The notes under the pieces: model-generated
Told to the model about the DNA's origin: nothing
The model's input: only the letters and a program-made list of their open reading frames with translations
Databases searched by the model: none
Shown: in pieces, positions 54,031 to 63,907 of the stretch
Layout: every line of letters starts with the position of its first letter
Position numbering within the stretch: the stretch's first letter is position 1
Made by a program: the position numbers and the translations under genes
Source of the DNA: JAWKTM01 sp041399085
GTDB lineage: Bacteria; Planctomycetota; Planctomycetia; Pirellulales; Pirellulaceae
Direction of reading: 5' to 3'
DNA length: 64,000 bases
Assembly (NCBI GenBank): GCA_041399085.1
Contig: JAWKTM010000035.1
Location: 1-64,000 of the forward strand

Positions 54031-56455
54031 ATGAAGTTGCTTTTCACCTCGTTCGGTCGCGTTTGCGCTCGCTTCGCGAACCGACTTGCCCACACGCCCG
54101 CTGATCGAATGAGCGGGCGTCGCGCTTTACCAACCGTGCTGATCGCCGGGGCGATGCTGAGTCTGGTTGGACCGATCGCCGTTCATGGGGCGGATTCCGC
54201 TAAGCCGCTTGGCGATTACCGCACGGATGTCGCGCCGTTCATTCAGAAGTACTGCGCCGAATGTCACGGGGCGAAGTCGCCGAAGGCGGACGTGTCGCTG
54301 CATTCGATACGCGATGCGGCGGGCGTGATGGCCGACAAGGCGACTTGGGAATCGGTGCTGGAGATGGTCGAGTTCCGGGCGATGCCGCCGGAGGACAAGC
54401 CGCAGCCGTCCGAAGAAGAGCGGGCTCGCGTGGTCAAGTGGCTGGAGGCGACGTTGTTCCATGTCGACTGCACGGCCGGTCGCGATCCGGGACGAGTGAC
54501 GATTCAGCGGCTCAATCGCAACGAGTACGACAACACGATTCGCGACCTGATCGGGCTGGATTTGAAGCTGTCGAAGAACTTTCCATCGGACGACGTGGGC
54601 GAGGGCTTCGACAACATCGGCGACGTGCTTTCGCTGCCGCCGCTGTTGATGGAAAAGTATCTGGACGCGGCCGAAGCGGTGGCTCAGGCGGCCATCCTAG
54701 TTCCGGGCGCCGAGAACGCGCCGAAGCTGGTTCGCGCGGGGCGGCGACTGCGCGGAACTCAGTCCGCCAGTCGGGGCGATTCGGGCTTCTGGAATATGTA
54801 TTCGTCCGGTTCGGTGCTGGGCGAATTCGAAGCCGCTCGTGACGGTCGCTATTTGATTCGCATCGAAGCGATGGCCAATCAAGCGGGCGATGAGCCGGCG
54901 CGGATGGCCGTGCGACAAGACCAACGCGAGCTGCAAACGGTCGATGTGAAGGCCGAATTCGACTCGCCCGAAGTGTACGAGATTCCGCTGACGACGAAGG
55001 CCGGTTCGTTCCAGATCGAAGCCGCCTTTACCAACGATTTCTATGTGGAAGGCAACGGCAATACGCCGACGCAAGATCGCAACCTTTATGTCTCGCGGAT
55101 TGAATTGATCGGGCCGTTGGACCTGGATTCATCGGCGTTGCCCGAGTCACATCAGCGGATCGTGGTGAGTCGTCCCGAGAAGGGCAAGTCGGTGCGTGAT
55201 GCGGCGAGCGAAGTGCTGTATCGGTTCGTAAGTCGCGCCTATCGCCGACAAGCGACGCGAGAGGAGGTCGAGCCGTTCGTCGGGCTGGTCGAAGCGGCCG
55301 TGAAGAACGGCGAAAGCTACGAACGCGGCATTCAGATCGCCGTGGCCGCGACGCTGGTCTCGCCGCAGTTTCTGTTTCGCATCGAGCACGATCCTCGGCC
55401 AAACGACGCCGACACCGCTCATGCGCTGAGCGACTACGAACTGGCTTCGCGGTTGTCGTATTTTCTCTGGAGCAGCATGCCGGACACGGAGCTGTTCAGC
55501 TACGCGCGGGCGGGCAAGCTGAACGAATCGGAAACGCTGCGTCGCCAAGTGAAGCGAATGTTGGCCGATCCGAAGGCCGAAGCGCTCGTGCGAAACTTCG
55601 GCGGTCAGTGGCTGAATCTGCGGAATTTGGACGAAATCCAGCCCGACCCGCAAAAGTTTCCCGGTGTCGACGAAAAGTTAAAGCAAGACATGCGGCGCGA
55701 GACGGAAATGTTCTTCGACGCCGTGATGCGAGAAGATCGCAGCATTCTGGATTTCTTGGTCGCGAACTTCTCGTACGTGAACCGGCGGTTGGCCGAGCAT
55801 TATGGTTTGGAGAATCGTCCGGAACGGAGACGAATTCCAACGTGTCGAGTTCACCGACGGCCGACGCGGCGGTGTGCTGACGCAAGCCAGCATTCTTACG
55901 CTCACGTCCAATCCGACGCGCACTTCGCCCGTAAAGCGGGGCAAGTGGATCATGGAAAACATTTTGGGCACGCCGCCGCCCGAGCCTCCGGCCGATGTGC
56001 CGTTGTTGGAAGCGACCAGCGAATCGAATCCAAATCTGTCGCTGCGCGAGCAGATGGAGCTACATCGTCGCGATCCAGGGTGCGCCTCGTGCCATCGCGT
56101 GATGGACACGCTGGGCTTCGGCTTCGAGAACTTCGACGCCGTGGGGCGTTGGCGCGACAAAGACAACGGAGCGGCGATCGATCCGTCGGGCGTGTTGCCC
56201 AGCGGCGAATCGTTTCGCGGTCCGGCCGAATTAGTGCGGACGCTTTCCCAAAGCAAAGATGATTTCGCCCGCTTGCTGACCGATAAAATGCTAACGTATG
56301 CGCTGGGCCGCGGGCTGGAGCCTTACGACAAGTGCGCCGTCGACGAGATCGTGAAACAAATCGCCGACGACGAGTACCGTTTTTCCACGCTGGTCACCGG
56401 AATCGTGCTCAGCGAACCGTTTCGGATGCGACGAGGAGAGGAAGCGAAGCCATGA
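54031..56455 (+). pseudogene. Planctomycete cytochrome/DUF1587-1595-1592-1588-1585 protein, one frame break
   Basis: About 808 residues if repaired. A second ATG at 54109 is the more likely start, placing a signal peptide (PTVLIAGAMLSLVGPIAVHG) first. PSCyt1-like site KYCAECHGAKSPKADV; DUF1587 RLNRNEYDNTIRDLIGLDL; beta insertion; DUF1595/DUF1592 (VSRAYRRQATREEVEPF; LSYFLWSSMPDTELF; FGGQWLNLRNL); then after one extra base near 55816 the DUF1588/1585 part VEFTDGRRGGVLTQASILT, DPGCASCHRVMDTLGFGFENFD and a C-terminal TYALGRGLEPYDKCAVDEIV. Coupled to the DUF1552 gene by ATGA. Confidence 0.85.
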
Positions 56456-57789
56456 CGATGCGACTGCCACGACGAACGTTTCTAAAGGGAATGGGACTCA
56501 GCGTCGGTCTGCCGTTGCTCGAAGCGATGCGGCCGGCCACTTTGCTGCGAGCGAATCCGGCTCACGCCGCGCCGACTCGAATGGCGTTCGTGTTCTTTCC
56601 CAACGGCGCGATCATGGACGCTTGGAAGCCCGAGAAGGCGGGCCGCGATTATGAGTTGCCCGAGACTTTGCAGGCGTTGGCCGAATACCGCGGCGACTTC
56701 AATGTGATTACCGGACTGGCTCAGGACAAAGGCCGGGCTCACGGCGATGGACCGGGCGACCATGCTCGCTGTGCCTCAACGTTCTTGACCGGCGCTCATC
56801 CGGTGAAGACATCCGGCGCGGATATCCGCGCGGGGATTTCGGTCGATCAAGTGGCCGCGCAGCAGGTGGGCGGGATGACCAAGTTGCCATCGTTGGAGTT
56901 GGGCATCGAAGGCGGCCGGAACGCCGGCAATTGCGATTCGGGCTACTCGTGTGCGTATTCGTCGAACATCTCGTGGAAGACGGAATCGACGCCGATGGCG
57001 AAGGAGATCAATCCGCGGTTGGTCTTCGAGCGGATGTTTGGCGGCGGCGGCCAGGAAGCGGCCGAAAGCCGGGCTCGCCGGGACTTCTATCGCAAGAGCA
57101 TTCTGGATTTGGTGGCCAACGACGCTCGCCGATTGCAGGAAAAGCTTGGGCAGACCGACCGCCGCAAGTTGGACGAGTATTTCACCAGCGTCCGCGAACT
57201 GGAACAACGTATCGTGCGAGCCGAACAGCACGGAACGCAGGAACGTCCGGACTTTCAGGTTCCGACCGGCGTGCCGAAGGACGTGGCCGAGCACATTCGG
57301 TTGATGTTCGACTTGATGACGTTGGCTTTTCGCACCGACACGACGCGGATCGCCACGTTCATGTTGGGCAACGCGGGCAGCAACCGTTCCTATGGCATGG
57401 TGAACGTGAACGAAGGCCATCATCAGCTTTCGCACCACCAGAACGACAAGGAAAAGATCGCCAAGATCAAGCGGATCGATCGGTTCTTGGCCGAGCGTTT
57501 CGCTTACTTCCTGGGCCAGTTGAAAGAGACGCCGGACGGCGAGGGTACGCTGCTCGATCACTCGATGATCTTGTACGGCAGCGGCCTGAGCGACGGTAAC
57601 CGGCATCGCCATGATGATCTGCCATTGGTGATGGCCGGTCGTGCGAACGGCACGATCGAGACCGGTCGCCATTTGAAGTTCGATCGCGAGATTCCGATGA
57701 ACAATCTGTTCCTGTCGATGTTGGATCGCGTGGGCGCGGATGTTCGCGGACTAGGCGACAGCACCGGCCGATTGGACGGAATCGGCTAG
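56452..57789 (+). CDS. DUF1552 family secreted protein
   Basis: 445 residues. Tat-like N-terminus RLPRRTFLKGMGLSVGLPLLEAM. DUF1552 body: AFVFFPNGAIMDAW, FNVITGLAQDKGR...GDHARCASTFLTGAHP, DSGYSCAYSSNISWK, NVNEGHHQLSHHQND, ILYGSGLSDGNRHRHDDLPLVMAG. The fold is related to DUF1501 and alkaline-phosphatase-like proteins. It starts inside the stop of the cytochrome-DUF1592 gene, the standard partner of this family. Confidence 0.92.
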   Translation: MTMRLPRRTFLKGMGLSVGLPLLEAMRPATLLRANPAHAAPTRMAFVFFPNGAIMDAWKPEKAGRDYELPETLQALAEYRGDFNVITGLAQDKGRAHGDGPGDHARCASTFLTGAHPVKTSGADIRAGISVDQVAAQQVGGMTKLPSLELGIEGGRNAGNCDSGYSCAYSSNISWKTESTPMAKEINPRLVFERMFGGGGQEAAESRARRDFYRKSILDLVANDARRLQEKLGQTDRRKLDEYFTSVRELEQRIVRAEQHGTQERPDFQVPTGVPKDVAEHIRLMFDLMTLAFRTDTTRIATFMLGNAGSNRSYGMVNVNEGHHQLSHHQNDKEKIAKIKRIDRFLAERFAYFLGQLKETPDGEGTLLDHSMILYGSGLSDGNRHRHDDLPLVMAGRANGTIETGRHLKFDREIPMNNLFLSMLDRVGADVRGLGDSTGRLDGIG

Positions 57790-57858
57790 CCGGCCGACTC
57801 GCCTTGGTCGCTTTCTGGAAAACGGCGGCCCGGTCAACTAACATCGTTTCGGTGATGG

Positions 57859-57899
57859 GTGCTGCTCGTCGTCATGGTGCGACGGGCAGCACTTTGTTT
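57859..57899 (+). terminator. Terminator after the DUF1552 gene
   Basis: GTGCTGCTCGTCG and CGACGGGCAGCAC form a 13-bp stem (one G-U pair) around TCATGGTG, followed by TTTGTTT. It separates the DUF1592/DUF1552 operon from the PQQ-protein gene. Confidence 0.75.
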
Positions 57900-57989
57900 A
57901 TTGGCGGACGTCGGCTCGGTGAGACCGCCGGCTGATTGTTGCCGCCATCTTCCCGCCACGCTTCCCTCCTGAAAACAAGGTTGTTGGCC

Positions 57990-59243
57990 ATGCAGAAGGC
58001 AGTATTTGGATTGGCTCTTTGTGGGCTGTTGACGGTGGTCGCCGCGAGCTCCGCGCAGGAGTGGACTCGGTTTCATGGTCCCAACGGCCAAGGCGCGGTG
58101 GAAGGCGTTGACTTGCCAGGCACGTGGTCCGAATCGGATTACAACTGGAAAACCAAGCTGCCCGGGATTGGCCATTCATCGCCGGTCGTGTGGGGCAATC
58201 GCGTGTTTCTGTTGAGTGCCGATCCCGAGACGGCCGAACGATATGTGTTGGCGATCGACGCTCAGTCTGGCGCGATCGTGTGGAACAAGAACTATCCGTC
58301 CGAGCCGCATCGACTGCACGCGCGCAGCAGTTATGCCAGTTGCACGCCGGCCGTCGACGCCAAGCACGTGTACGTCGCTTGGTCGACGCCAAAGCAGACG
58401 TTGCTGAAGGCGTTCGACCACAACGGCAACGAAGTCTGGAGCAACGATCTGGGGCGTTGGCAAAGTCAGCACGGCTTCGGAACTTCGCCGATTCTGTACA
58501 AGAACATGGTGATCCTGCACAACTCGCAACAAGCCAATCAGTTGGAAGAAGGCGAGAAGCCGGGCGAAAGCTTCATGATGGCTTTCGATCGCAAGACGGG
58601 CGAGGAAATCTGGCGGACGCCGCGAGCCAGTGTGAATGTGTGCTACTGCGTGCCGTGCATCTATCAGCCCGAGAACGGGCCGGCCGAATTGATTTGCGCG
58701 AGCACGGCCGATGGCATGTTCAGCTTGGATCCTGAAACCGGCAAGGAGAATTGGCGGTTCGTGGCGTTTGATAAACGCGTCGTCAGCTCGCCAATCATCG
58801 CCGGCGGTTTGATCTTCGGCAGCACCGGTTCGGGCGGCGGCGGAAACTCGGTGGCCGCGATCAAGCCAGGCAAGTCGCCCGAGTTGGCTTATCAAGTGAA
58901 GACGCAAGCTCCCTACGTGCCCACGATGGTGGCGAAGGACGATTTGATCTTTCTGTGGTACGACAAGGGCATCGTCTCCTGCTTGGACGCGGCCACGGGC
59001 AACGTGCATTGGCGCGAGCGAATCGGTGGCGATTTCTCGGGCTCGCCGATCCGTGTCGGCGACAAACTGTATTGCCTTGACGGCGACGGCACGGTGGTGG
59101 TGTTGAAGGCCGACAAGACGTTCGAACAGATCGGCCGCAATCCATTGGGTGAAGACAGCCGCTCGACGCCCGCCGTGGCGAACGGCCGAATCTACTTCCG
59201 CACCTACTCGCATCTGATCTCGCTGGGCGGCAAGTCCACTTAG
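57990..59243 (+). CDS. Secreted PQQ-like beta-propeller protein
   Basis: 417 residues from ATG 57990 with AACAAGG upstream. Signal peptide (AVFGLALCGLLTVVAASSAQE), then PQQ-type blades: RYVLAIDAQSGAIVWNKNYP, KAFDHNGNEVWSND, LICASTADGMFSLDPETGKENWRF, GIVSCLDAATGNVHWRERI, LYCLDGDGTVVVLKADKTFEQI. Common planctomycete extracytoplasmic propeller, BamB-like in fold; no enzymatic residues of quinoprotein dehydrogenases are evident. Its stop lies in the arm of a long inverted repeat. Confidence 0.88.
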   Translation: MQKAVFGLALCGLLTVVAASSAQEWTRFHGPNGQGAVEGVDLPGTWSESDYNWKTKLPGIGHSSPVVWGNRVFLLSADPETAERYVLAIDAQSGAIVWNKNYPSEPHRLHARSSYASCTPAVDAKHVYVAWSTPKQTLLKAFDHNGNEVWSNDLGRWQSQHGFGTSPILYKNMVILHNSQQANQLEEGEKPGESFMMAFDRKTGEEIWRTPRASVNVCYCVPCIYQPENGPAELICASTADGMFSLDPETGKENWRFVAFDKRVVSSPIIAGGLIFGSTGSGGGGNSVAAIKPGKSPELAYQVKTQAPYVPTMVAKDDLIFLWYDKGIVSCLDAATGNVHWRERIGGDFSGSPIRVGDKLYCLDGDGTVVVLKADKTFEQIGRNPLGEDSRSTPAVANGRIYFRTYSHLISLGGKST

Positions 59244-59351
59244 GCGACCGGCAGATGAGAATATACTGAAATACGAGCACGACGCGCGAGCGAGTGTGTC
59301 GGCGAATTCGCTGCTGCGCCGCGTGCTGGTATTTTGTATCTGCCGGTCGCC
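59243..59351. repeat. 109-bp imperfect inverted repeat
   Basis: Perfect 14-bp arms GGCGACCGGCAGAT (59243-59256) and ATCTGCCGGTCGCC (59338-59351); further in, AAATACGAGCACG pairs with CGTGCTGGTATTT apart from one mismatch and an offset. The left arm starts on the last base of the PQQ-protein stop codon. Could be a MITE-like element or a large terminator. Confidence 0.85.
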
Positions 59352-59388
59352 TTGGCGAATCGCGATCGGAGCTCCCGAGGTAGCCACC

Positions 59389-60156
59389 ATGCCAAGTCCG
59401 TTTCCAGGAATGGACCCGTTTATCGAAGCCGGCGGCTTTTGGCCAGACTTCCACGCTGGCTTCATTACTTACATGCGGGAGTGGCTCGTTGAGGCTTTGC
59501 CGGACGATTACGACGTGCGGATCGATGAGCGGATCAACTTCATCCATGTCGAAGACGATCGGTTGCAACGATTCAAGCCGGACTTGGCTGTCTCGGTGAA
59601 CGAGCCGCGCTTGCAACGGGCGAGCGTGTCGCCGGGCGCTGCCACCTTAGAGCCGATCGTGCTGCCGGAGACGGTGGAGGAAGAGATTCGCGAGGTCTAC
59701 ATCCAGATCATCAAACGGTCCGAGCAGCGGTTGGTGACGATCGTCGAGCTGCTGTCGCCCACGAACAAGAGCGAGCCAACGCGCGGCCAGTTCTTAGCCA
59801 AGCGAATGTCGATCATCCAGCAGCCGATTCATCTGGTCGAGCTGGATTTGTTGCGAGGCGGACGACGGCATCAGTTCGGCCGCGCGTTGCCGCCGGGCGA
59901 TTTCTACGCGTATGTATCGCGAGTCGAGCAGCGTTGGGACTGCCAGGTCTACGCTTGGTCACTGCGCGACGCCTTGCCCACCATTCCAATCCCGCTGGCC
60001 GCGCCCGATCCCGACGTGCTGCTGGATTTGCAGTCGGTTTTCACCCTGACCTTCGAACGCGGGCGGTATCAACGCTGGTTGCGATACGATCAGCCGTTGA
60101 CGCCGCCTCTGTCGCCCGGCGACGAAAGCTGGATGGCCGCGGTGCTGAAGGGCTAA
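59389..60156 (+). CDS. DUF4058 family protein
   Basis: 255 residues from ATG 59389 with GAGG upstream. MPSPFPGMDPFIEAGGFWPDFH is the DUF4058 signature, followed by LQRFKPDLAVSV and VTIVELLSPTNKSEPTRG, a pattern shared with PD-(D/E)XK-like folds (D, then ExK-like). Soluble, function unknown; a nuclease-like fold is possible but unproven. Confidence 0.85.
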   Translation: MPSPFPGMDPFIEAGGFWPDFHAGFITYMREWLVEALPDDYDVRIDERINFIHVEDDRLQRFKPDLAVSVNEPRLQRASVSPGAATLEPIVLPETVEEEIREVYIQIIKRSEQRLVTIVELLSPTNKSEPTRGQFLAKRMSIIQQPIHLVELDLLRGGRRHQFGRALPPGDFYAYVSRVEQRWDCQVYAWSLRDALPTIPIPLAAPDPDVLLDLQSVFTLTFERGRYQRWLRYDQPLTPPLSPGDESWMAAVLKG

Positions 60157-60160
60157 GTCA

Positions 60161-60200
60161 GCACTCAATACGCCGCGTCCGCACTCAATACGCCGCGCCG
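60161..60200. repeat. 20-bp tandem duplication at the ltaE stop
   Basis: GCACTCAATACGCCGCGTCC is directly followed by GCACTCAATACGCCGCGCCG (18 of 20 identical). The second copy holds the threonine aldolase stop codon, so the gene end was duplicated by slippage or short recombination. Confidence 0.85.
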
Positions 60201-61267
60201 ACGGCTTCGGGCAGGTTGCCGGCGATAGCCTGCTCGGCGACTTCGCGGATCGTTTCCGCGGCGCGGGTGACTTGCTCCCGGTTCACGTCTAAGTGCGTGA
60301 CCAGTCGCACTTGTTGCGGGCCGATGGCCAACGAGCGGACGCCCTGTTGCTCCAGCGCCGCGACGAATCGGACGGCTGTTCCCAACTCCGCTTCGACGCG
60401 GAAGATCACGATGTTGGTGTCGACGTGCGGCGGGTCGAGCGACAGGCCCTCGGTGTCGCGAATCGCAGCGGCCAGGATCTGGGCGTTGGCATGGTCGTCG
60501 GCCAGACGTTCGAGGTTGTTCTCCAACGCGAACAGCGCGCCGGCCGCGATCACACCCGCTTGCCGCATCCCGCCGCCGAACAGTTTGCGATGGCGGCGAG
60601 CTTCCCGCATCATGTCGGCCGGGCCGGCCAGAGCCGAGCCAACCGGAGCGCCCAACCCTTTGCTGAAGCAGACGCTGACGGTGTCGAAGTGCAGCGACCA
60701 ATCGGCAGCGCTGATGCCCGTGGCGGCCACGGCGTTAAACAGCCGAGCGCCGTCCAGATGCGTTCGCAAGCCAGCGTCATGAGCCCACTCGCAGATATCG
60801 ACCACATTCTCGTAAGGCTGGACGCGACCGGCCCCGCGATTGTGCGTGTTCTCCAAGCACACCAGACGAGTGCGGACCAAGTGTTCGTTTTCGGGACGAA
60901 TCATCCCGCGCAGTTGGTCGACGTGCAGCACGCCGGCGTTGCCTGAAACGGTGCGAGCCACCACGCCGCTGAGCTGAGCGAACGCCCCTTGCTCGTAGTT
61001 ATAAATGTGACAGCCCGATTCGCAGAGGAATTCGTCGCCCGGCTTGCAATGAATCCGCACGCCGACTTGATTGGTCATCGTGCCGCTAGGCATGAACACA
61101 GCCGCATCCTTGCCGAGCAGCTCGGCCGTTAAACGCTGCAAGCGATCGACGGTCGGATCGACGTCGATCACGTCATCATCGACTGGCGCGTTGGCGATGA
61201 ACTCGCGCATGGCGGCCGAAGGTTTCGTCACGGTATCGCTGCGGAGATCGACGATCGAAGTTGGCAT
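60185..61267 (-). CDS. ltaE: Low-specificity threonine aldolase
   Basis: 360 residues from ATG 61267. DLRSDTVTKPSAAMREFIANAPVDDDVIDVDPTVDRLQ is the family start; PSGTMTNQVGV, the His of ESGCHIYNYEQGA stacking on PLP, DGARLFNAVAATG, and the PLP lysine in VCFSKGLGAPVGS. Cleaves L-threonine or L-allo-threonine to glycine and acetaldehyde in the cytoplasm. A far-upstream in-frame start at 61630 has no support. Confidence 0.93.
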   Translation of the reverse strand: MPTSIVDLRSDTVTKPSAAMREFIANAPVDDDVIDVDPTVDRLQRLTAELLGKDAAVFMPSGTMTNQVGVRIHCKPGDEFLCESGCHIYNYEQGAFAQLSGVVARTVSGNAGVLHVDQLRGMIRPENEHLVRTRLVCLENTHNRGAGRVQPYENVVDICEWAHDAGLRTHLDGARLFNAVAATGISAADWSLHFDTVSVCFSKGLGAPVGSALAGPADMMREARRHRKLFGGGMRQAGVIAAGALFALENNLERLADDHANAQILAAAIRDTEGLSLDPPHVDTNIVIFRVEAELGTAVRFVAALEQQGVRSLAIGPQQVRLVTHLDVNREQVTRAAETIREVAEQAIAGNLPEAVGAAY

Positions 61268-61430
61268 GGCGGTTTCGTCGGTGGGAAGTGTGTTGGTTGG
61301 TAGGCGGCGGGAAATGTGTGGGCACGATCCTGCCGGACGAGTCGCTCGTAGCATCGCATGCCGCGCAGCGCATCGCAAGCGGCTTGCGGTCGGTGCGTTG
61401 TTCTCGAATCGTGAAGCTGATTCGGGCGAG

Positions 61431-62096
61431 TCACCGTGCTCGTCGGGCGGCGTAGCGCGACAGTCGCGATTGCTTGGCTTGTTGTTGGCAAGATTGAATG
61501 CGGTGATGAAGTTCGGCCAGCAGACGATCGTCGTCCAGTTGCTCGATCTGTTCGGTCGAAATGGGCTGGCCGACGACCACTCGAATGCGAGCCGGCCAGG
61601 GGAAGCGGGCGTCGCGAGGCCACGCGTCATATGCTCCGTCGATGCCGACCGGGATCAGCGGCACTCGGCCGCGACGAGCCAGCGAGACGATGCCCGGCTT
61701 TAGCGGCTGCACTTCGCCGTCGGGCGTGCGCGTCCCTTCGGGAAAGATCAGCACCAGTTCGTCGCGGCGGAGACGTTTCAGCGTTTCCTTGATGCCAGCC
61801 AGACCGAAGCCCTCGCGGTCGATCGGAATCGCGTCCAGAAATTCGATCAGATGGCGAAAGCCGCGTTGTTTGAACAGCGTTTGCCGAGCCAGATAATTCA
61901 TGCGTCGGCGGCAAGTCAGGCCGACCAGCACCGGGTCGAGCGTGCTTTGATGATTCGAACAAACAAGGCCGCCGCCGGTGTCGGGATAGTTGTCGCGGCC
62001 TTCGCACCGCAGATTGAAAAACGTGACGCCAATCATGCGGCTGATCCAACGCAGGGCGTCGTAGCCGATTCGTTGGGCCAAGGAGCGTTGCGTCAT
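61431..62096 (-). CDS. plsC: 1-acylglycerol-3-phosphate acyltransferase (PlsC family)
   Basis: 221 residues. Catalytic HX4D motif NHQSTLD, then AIPIDREG, FPEGTRTPDGEVQPLKPG and PLIPVGIDGAYDA in family order. One amphipathic N-terminal membrane-associating region. Adds the second acyl chain of phosphatidic acid. Directly downstream of the DUF1501 gene on the same strand with a 9-bp gap, though a functional link is doubtful. Confidence 0.9.
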   Translation of the reverse strand: MTQRSLAQRIGYDALRWISRMIGVTFFNLRCEGRDNYPDTGGGLVCSNHQSTLDPVLVGLTCRRRMNYLARQTLFKQRGFRHLIEFLDAIPIDREGFGLAGIKETLKRLRRDELVLIFPEGTRTPDGEVQPLKPGIVSLARRGRVPLIPVGIDGAYDAWPRDARFPWPARIRVVVGQPISTEQIEQLDDDRLLAELHHRIQSCQQQAKQSRLSRYAARRAR

Positions 62097-62105
62097 ACCG
62101 GTCGA

Positions 62106-63518
62106 CTAAGCCAAGAGGTCCGTCACAACTCGGCCGCCGATATCGGTCAGCCGAAAATCGCGGCCAGCTTGGCGGAACGTCAGCCGCTCGTGATCCAAGC
62201 CAAGCAAATGCAGGACCGTGGCGTGCAAGTCGCGCATGTGGACGCGGTTCTCCGCCGCTTGATGCCCGAACTCGTCGGTCGCTCCGTAAGACACGCCCGT
62301 CTTCACGCCGCCGCCGGCCAACCACACGGTAAAGCCCTGCGGATTGTGGTCGCGGCCATCGTTGCCTTGCGACGAAGGCGTGCGACCGAACTCGCCGCCC
62401 CACCAAACCAACGTGTCTTCGAGCAGCCCGCGTTGCTTCAGATCGGCCAGCAGCGCGGCCACCGGTTGATCGATCGCCACCGCGTGATCGGCGTGCTTCT
62501 TGATGTTCGAGTGCTGATCCCAGCGCGGGTTCGAGCCGTTGTCGCTGTAGTTCACTTGGATGTATCGCACGCCGGCTTCGGCAAAGCGGCGAGCCATCAG
62601 GCACTGGCGGCCAAAGTCGTCGGTCGTCTTCTCGCCGATGCCGTAGGCTTGCATCGTCGCTTCGGTTTCGTTCGACAAATCCATCAACCCGGGCGCGTGA
62701 TTCTGCATGCGGAAACCGAGCTCGAACGAGGCGATCGTGGCTTCCAATTCGTCGTCGCCGGGCGTTGCTTGCTGGCGATTCAACGCCTGCAGAAACTCCA
62801 ACTGACGCCGCTGCTGGTCCAGCGGCAGGCGGTCGTTCGTGATGTTCGCGATGCCAGATTGAGCGACCGGGATGCCCGCTCGACCGATCGTGGTGCCTTG
62901 ATGAATCGTCGGCAGAAAGGCATTCGAGTAATTCCGCGGACCGCCGTTGGCCGCCGTCGGGCAGATCGTGACGAAGCCCGGCAGGTTCTCGTTCTCCGTG
63001 CCGAGCCCGTAGGTGACCCACGAGCCAACCGATGGCCGAATCAGATTCGTGGCTCCCGTGTGCAGGAACAACGTGGACGGGCCATGAGCGACGCCTTCGG
63101 TGTGCATGCCGTGGATCAGCAGCATGTCGTCGACGTGTTGAGCCATGTGCGGGAAGAGGTCGGAAACCCACGCGCCGCGCTGGCCGTACTGGCGAAACTG
63201 CCACGGCGATTTCATCACGGGCTCCGAGCGAACTTGGCGGGCTCGGGCGTTGTAGAAATCGACCTTCTTGCCGTCGTGTTGTTCGAGCGCCGGTTTGTAG
63301 TCGAACGAATCGACGTGACTGGGCCCGCCCTGCATGAAGATAAAGATGACGCGTTTGGCTCGGGGCGGAAAATGCGTGGGCTGCGGCGCCAGCGGATTCA
63401 GCGTGGCGGCTTGCGTTTCGCGGCACAAACCGGCGAGCGCCAAATAGCCGAACCCACACGAAGCGGTCTGCAGCAGCGAACGACGTGACAGTTCCGGTTG
63501 GTTAAAGCCTGCGGGCAT
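62106..63518 (-). CDS. DUF1501 family secreted protein
   Basis: 470 residues from ATG 63518, with CAGGAGA upstream. Tat-like signal ELSRRSLLQTASCGFGYLALAGLC. DUF1501 body: KRVIFIFMQGGPSHVDSFDYKP, WVSDLFPHMAQHVDDMLLIHGM, GAWVTYGLGTEN-like region, VRYIQVNYSDNGSNPRWDQH, DTLVWWGGEFGRTPSSQGNDGRDHNPQGFTVWLAGGG. Alkaline-phosphatase/sulfatase-like fold. Usually paired with a DUF1549/DUF1553 protein; none is adjacent here. Confidence 0.92.
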   Translation of the reverse strand: MPAGFNQPELSRRSLLQTASCGFGYLALAGLCRETQAATLNPLAPQPTHFPPRAKRVIFIFMQGGPSHVDSFDYKPALEQHDGKKVDFYNARARQVRSEPVMKSPWQFRQYGQRGAWVSDLFPHMAQHVDDMLLIHGMHTEGVAHGPSTLFLHTGATNLIRPSVGSWVTYGLGTENENLPGFVTICPTAANGGPRNYSNAFLPTIHQGTTIGRAGIPVAQSGIANITNDRLPLDQQRRQLEFLQALNRQQATPGDDELEATIASFELGFRMQNHAPGLMDLSNETEATMQAYGIGEKTTDDFGRQCLMARRFAEAGVRYIQVNYSDNGSNPRWDQHSNIKKHADHAVAIDQPVAALLADLKQRGLLEDTLVWWGGEFGRTPSSQGNDGRDHNPQGFTVWLAGGGVKTGVSYGATDEFGHQAAENRVHMRDLHATVLHLLGLDHERLTFRQAGRDFRLTDIGGRVVTDLLA

Positions 63519-63907
63519 CTTCGTCTCCTGGATCCCGAAATCGTTCCGCTCGTTTGCGAGCGGATCACCTTTGTCCGAACGGTTCATGCGTCCGAATGGT
63601 TCCTGCATCCGAACAAAACATCGTAACATGATTCATCGGCCAACCCAATCGGATTCATCCACCAGCTTGCGCCTCGGCGGCCGAACATTCACCGAGAGAA
63701 TGAGGCTCTCACCGAGCCATCCCGCACAAGGGACACGAAAATACCGGCTCGGCAGGAGCCTCGTTCTCCCAGGACGCTTGCTCGGCTCGGGTTGTGTAAA
63801 ATCGTGGCGGTTCATCGTCGGCGACTCGTCGAGTTCCCGGACAAGTTGTGTTGCCGCACGAGTCGCTCGGCGTCCGCTCTACTCTCTCGCTGCTCAGGAT
63901 TTCTCGC
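63519..63907. other. Divergent intergenic region with hairpin
   Basis: 389 bp between the DUF1501 gene (minus) and the start of a Tat-exported protein (plus). No gene is supported in it; it holds the inverted repeat listed separately. Confidence 0.4.
63696..63768. repeat. 73-bp inverted repeat
   Basis: GAGAATGAGGCTC (63696-63708) and GAGCCTCGTTCTC (63756-63768) pair at 12 of 13 positions. Inside them CCGAGCC and GGCTCGG pair again, giving a long two-part hairpin. Probably a dispersed planctomycete intergenic repeat. Confidence 0.7.
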
